Source: an uncultured Collinsella sp.
GTDB lineage: Bacteria > Actinomycetota > Coriobacteriia > Coriobacteriales > Coriobacteriaceae
Assembly (NCBI GenBank): GCA_902475375.1
Contig: CABRZC010000112.1
Coordinates: forward strand, 1 to 5,526
DNA: 5,526 nt
Reading direction: 5' to 3'
Shown one piece after another: positions 4,287 to 5,526 of the stretch (the stretch's first letter is position 1; each line of letters starts with the position of its first letter). The notes beneath the pieces were generated by a model, which ran no database searches, had not been told where the DNA came from, and saw only the letters and a program-made list of their open reading frames with translations. The translations under genes and the position numbers were made by a program.

Positions 4287-5526
4287 CTAGTCCACCGAGA
4301 TGTTGAGCGCCTTACCGCCCTCGTCCTTCCTGGTACCGATCACCATAGCGGCGACAAGAGCCAGAACGAAAGCGACCACACCGGAGATGACAAGGCCGAT
4401 AAAGCCCATGTCGATGCCGGCAGGGTTAATAAAGCTCGGAAAACCGAGCGGGCCGGAGGCACCGAAGGCATAGAGTTTGGCACCCATGAGGCCGGCGATG
4501 GCGCCGCCTAAACCAGCGGAAATAAAGGTTGCCCACATAAGGCGCTTACGCGGCAGCAAGATGGCGTAAAGCGCAGGCTCGTTGACACCGAAAATCGAAG
4601 AGACAAGGGCGGGAATGTTGACGGCAGCATTTTCCTCGGAATCCTTGGTTCGGATGATCATGCCAAGCACAGCACCGGCGATGGCACAACCGCCTGCATA
4701 CACGAGCGGATTAATGAGGTCATAGCCGTAGGTTGCGACATCGAGGAACCACAGCGGGATGATACCCCAGTGCAGGCCGAACATGACGAGCAGGCTCCAG
4801 AACGTGCCGATGACGAAGCCGGCGATGGCGGGCTGGAAGTTGATGAGCATCAAGATGACCTGGGCAACGATGTTGGAGAGGACCGTCATGACCGGACCGA
4901 CCACAAGCAGGCCAAGGATGCCGCAAATGAGGAGCGTCAGGATGTTGGAGAAGAACGAGCTCACAAGCGCGGGCAGCGCGTTAGAAAGGGCCTTGTGCAC
5001 CTTGGAGGCAATCCAGACGATAAAGATCGCAGGCAGAATCGTCGATGAGTAATTCTGCATGATCAGCGGGATGCCAAAAATATCACCGTAGACATTGGAC
5101 TCGAAGACCGTGCCGGCGCCGAGCGTGTAGAGCGGATCTCCGCCCATAAGGGCAACGAGCGTCGGGTAGACGAGGATACCACCGAGCGCCATTCCCATAA
5201 CGGGCTTAAGTCCGAACTTCTTGGCCGACGTCCAGCCAATGATTAGCGGAAAGTAATAGAAGACCGAATCTCCGATTGCCGAGAGCGTCACATACGTATT
5301 GCTGTCCTTGGCAAGCCAACCGGCAACCGTGCAGAGCGCGAGCATCGACTTGATAAAGCCACCGGCCATAAGCACGCCAAGAACCGGTTGCAGAATCTCG
5401 GAGATGATGGCAAGCAGACGCGAGAATGGATCGCTCTTTTTGACGTCGTCGCCTTCATCGATATCGAGCGCGGGTTTGGAGTCGAACCCGCCAATCTGAA
5501 CAAGGTCGTTGTAGACGGCCTCGACA
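4287..5526 (-). CDS. PTS sugar transporter EIIBC, beta-glucoside/sucrose type (5' part missing)
   Basis: The last 412 residues of a phosphotransferase permease are visible. The frame stays open through the right edge, so the start and most of the EIIB phosphorylation domain are outside the window; the Met codon at 5375 is internal. At the edge are the final EIIB residues (VEAVYNDLV) and a charged linker. The EIIC membrane domain begins at FSRLLAIISEILQPVLGVL, and its loops show AIGDSVFYYFP, AKKFG, the substrate-site element HWGIIP (4772-4755) and GVNEPALY (4589-4572) where the family usually has GITEPA. The protein ends about 20 residues after the last helix with no fused EIIA, so it must receive phosphate from a separate EIIA. 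It imports and phosphorylates a sugar at the membrane; glucoside, sucrose and trehalose permeases share this architecture and the substrate is not resolved. It ends at the terminator shared with lysR. Confidence 0.92.
   Translation of the reverse strand, partial: VEAVYNDLVQIGGFDSKPALDIDEGDDVKKSDPFSRLLAIISEILQPVLGVLMAGGFIKSMLALCTVAGWLAKDSNTYVTLSAIGDSVFYYFPLIIGWTSAKKFGLKPVMGMALGGILVYPTLVALMGGDPLYTLGAGTVFESNVYGDIFGIPLIMQNYSSTILPAIFIVWIASKVHKALSNALPALVSSFFSNILTLLICGILGLLVVGPVMTVLSNIVAQVILMLINFQPAIAGFVIGTFWSLLVMFGLHWGIIPLWFLDVATYGYDLINPLVYAGGCAIAGAVLGMIIRTKDSEENAAVNIPALVSSIFGVNEPALYAILLPRKRLMWATFISAGLGGAIAGLMGAKLYAFGASGPLGFPSFINPAGIDMGFIGLVISGVVAFVLALVAAMVIGTRKDEGGKALNISVD

Noticed and set aside
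4759..5052. Plus-strand open frames antisense to the PTS permease
   Set aside because: Both overlapping frames are charged, low-complexity shadows of the membrane protein on the other strand.
5373..5375. Met codon at 5375 as the true start of the PTS protein
   Set aside because: The frame continues upstream to the window edge with EIIB-end and first-helix sequence (including SEILQPVLGVL) directly before this Met, so it is internal.

Overview
The window looks like a piece of a moderately GC-rich, anaerobic, gut-type actinobacterial chromosome. The gene set, the codon style and the combination of an acidic/RGG-rich protein with a sugar PTS suggest a Coriobacteriia member close to Collinsella. 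This is inference from general resemblance, since no 16S rRNA or other taxonomic marker is present. No mobile element, CRISPR array, tRNA or rRNA is visible, and no gene-free gap exceeds about 210 bases.

Layout, left to right. (1) Positions 1-107 are an intergenic end with two hairpins, one of them a perfect 12-bp inverted repeat 4 nt beyond a stop codon. (2) Positions 108-1019 (minus) encode a 303-residue protein with an acidic N-terminus, a MarR-like winged-helix core and a glycine/arginine tail containing 19 RGG triplets. Its 5' side carries three small stem-loops. (3) Positions 1172-2587 (minus) encode a 14-segment major facilitator efflux-type transporter of the DHA2 kind. Its leader folds on paper into three back-to-back hairpins, the last running into the Shine-Dalgarno sequence. 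(4) Positions 2793-3203 and 3240-4163 (plus) encode a short, divergent peptide deformylase-like protein and a LysR-type regulator, probably one operon divergent from the transporter. (5) Positions 4226-4266 are a strong bidirectional terminator hairpin between convergent genes. (6) Positions 4287-5526 (minus) hold most of a PTS sugar permease (EIIBC, beta-glucoside/sucrose type), whose start lies beyond the right edge.

How they may fit together: the transporter, deformylase-like gene and LysR gene share one divergent control region containing a 6-bp dyad and possible -10 boxes on both strands. They could form a small regulated response module. The RGG protein and the PTS gene look like independent units. 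The most unusual items are the MarR-like/RGG fusion and the structured transporter leader. All RNA folds were paired by hand and not computed.
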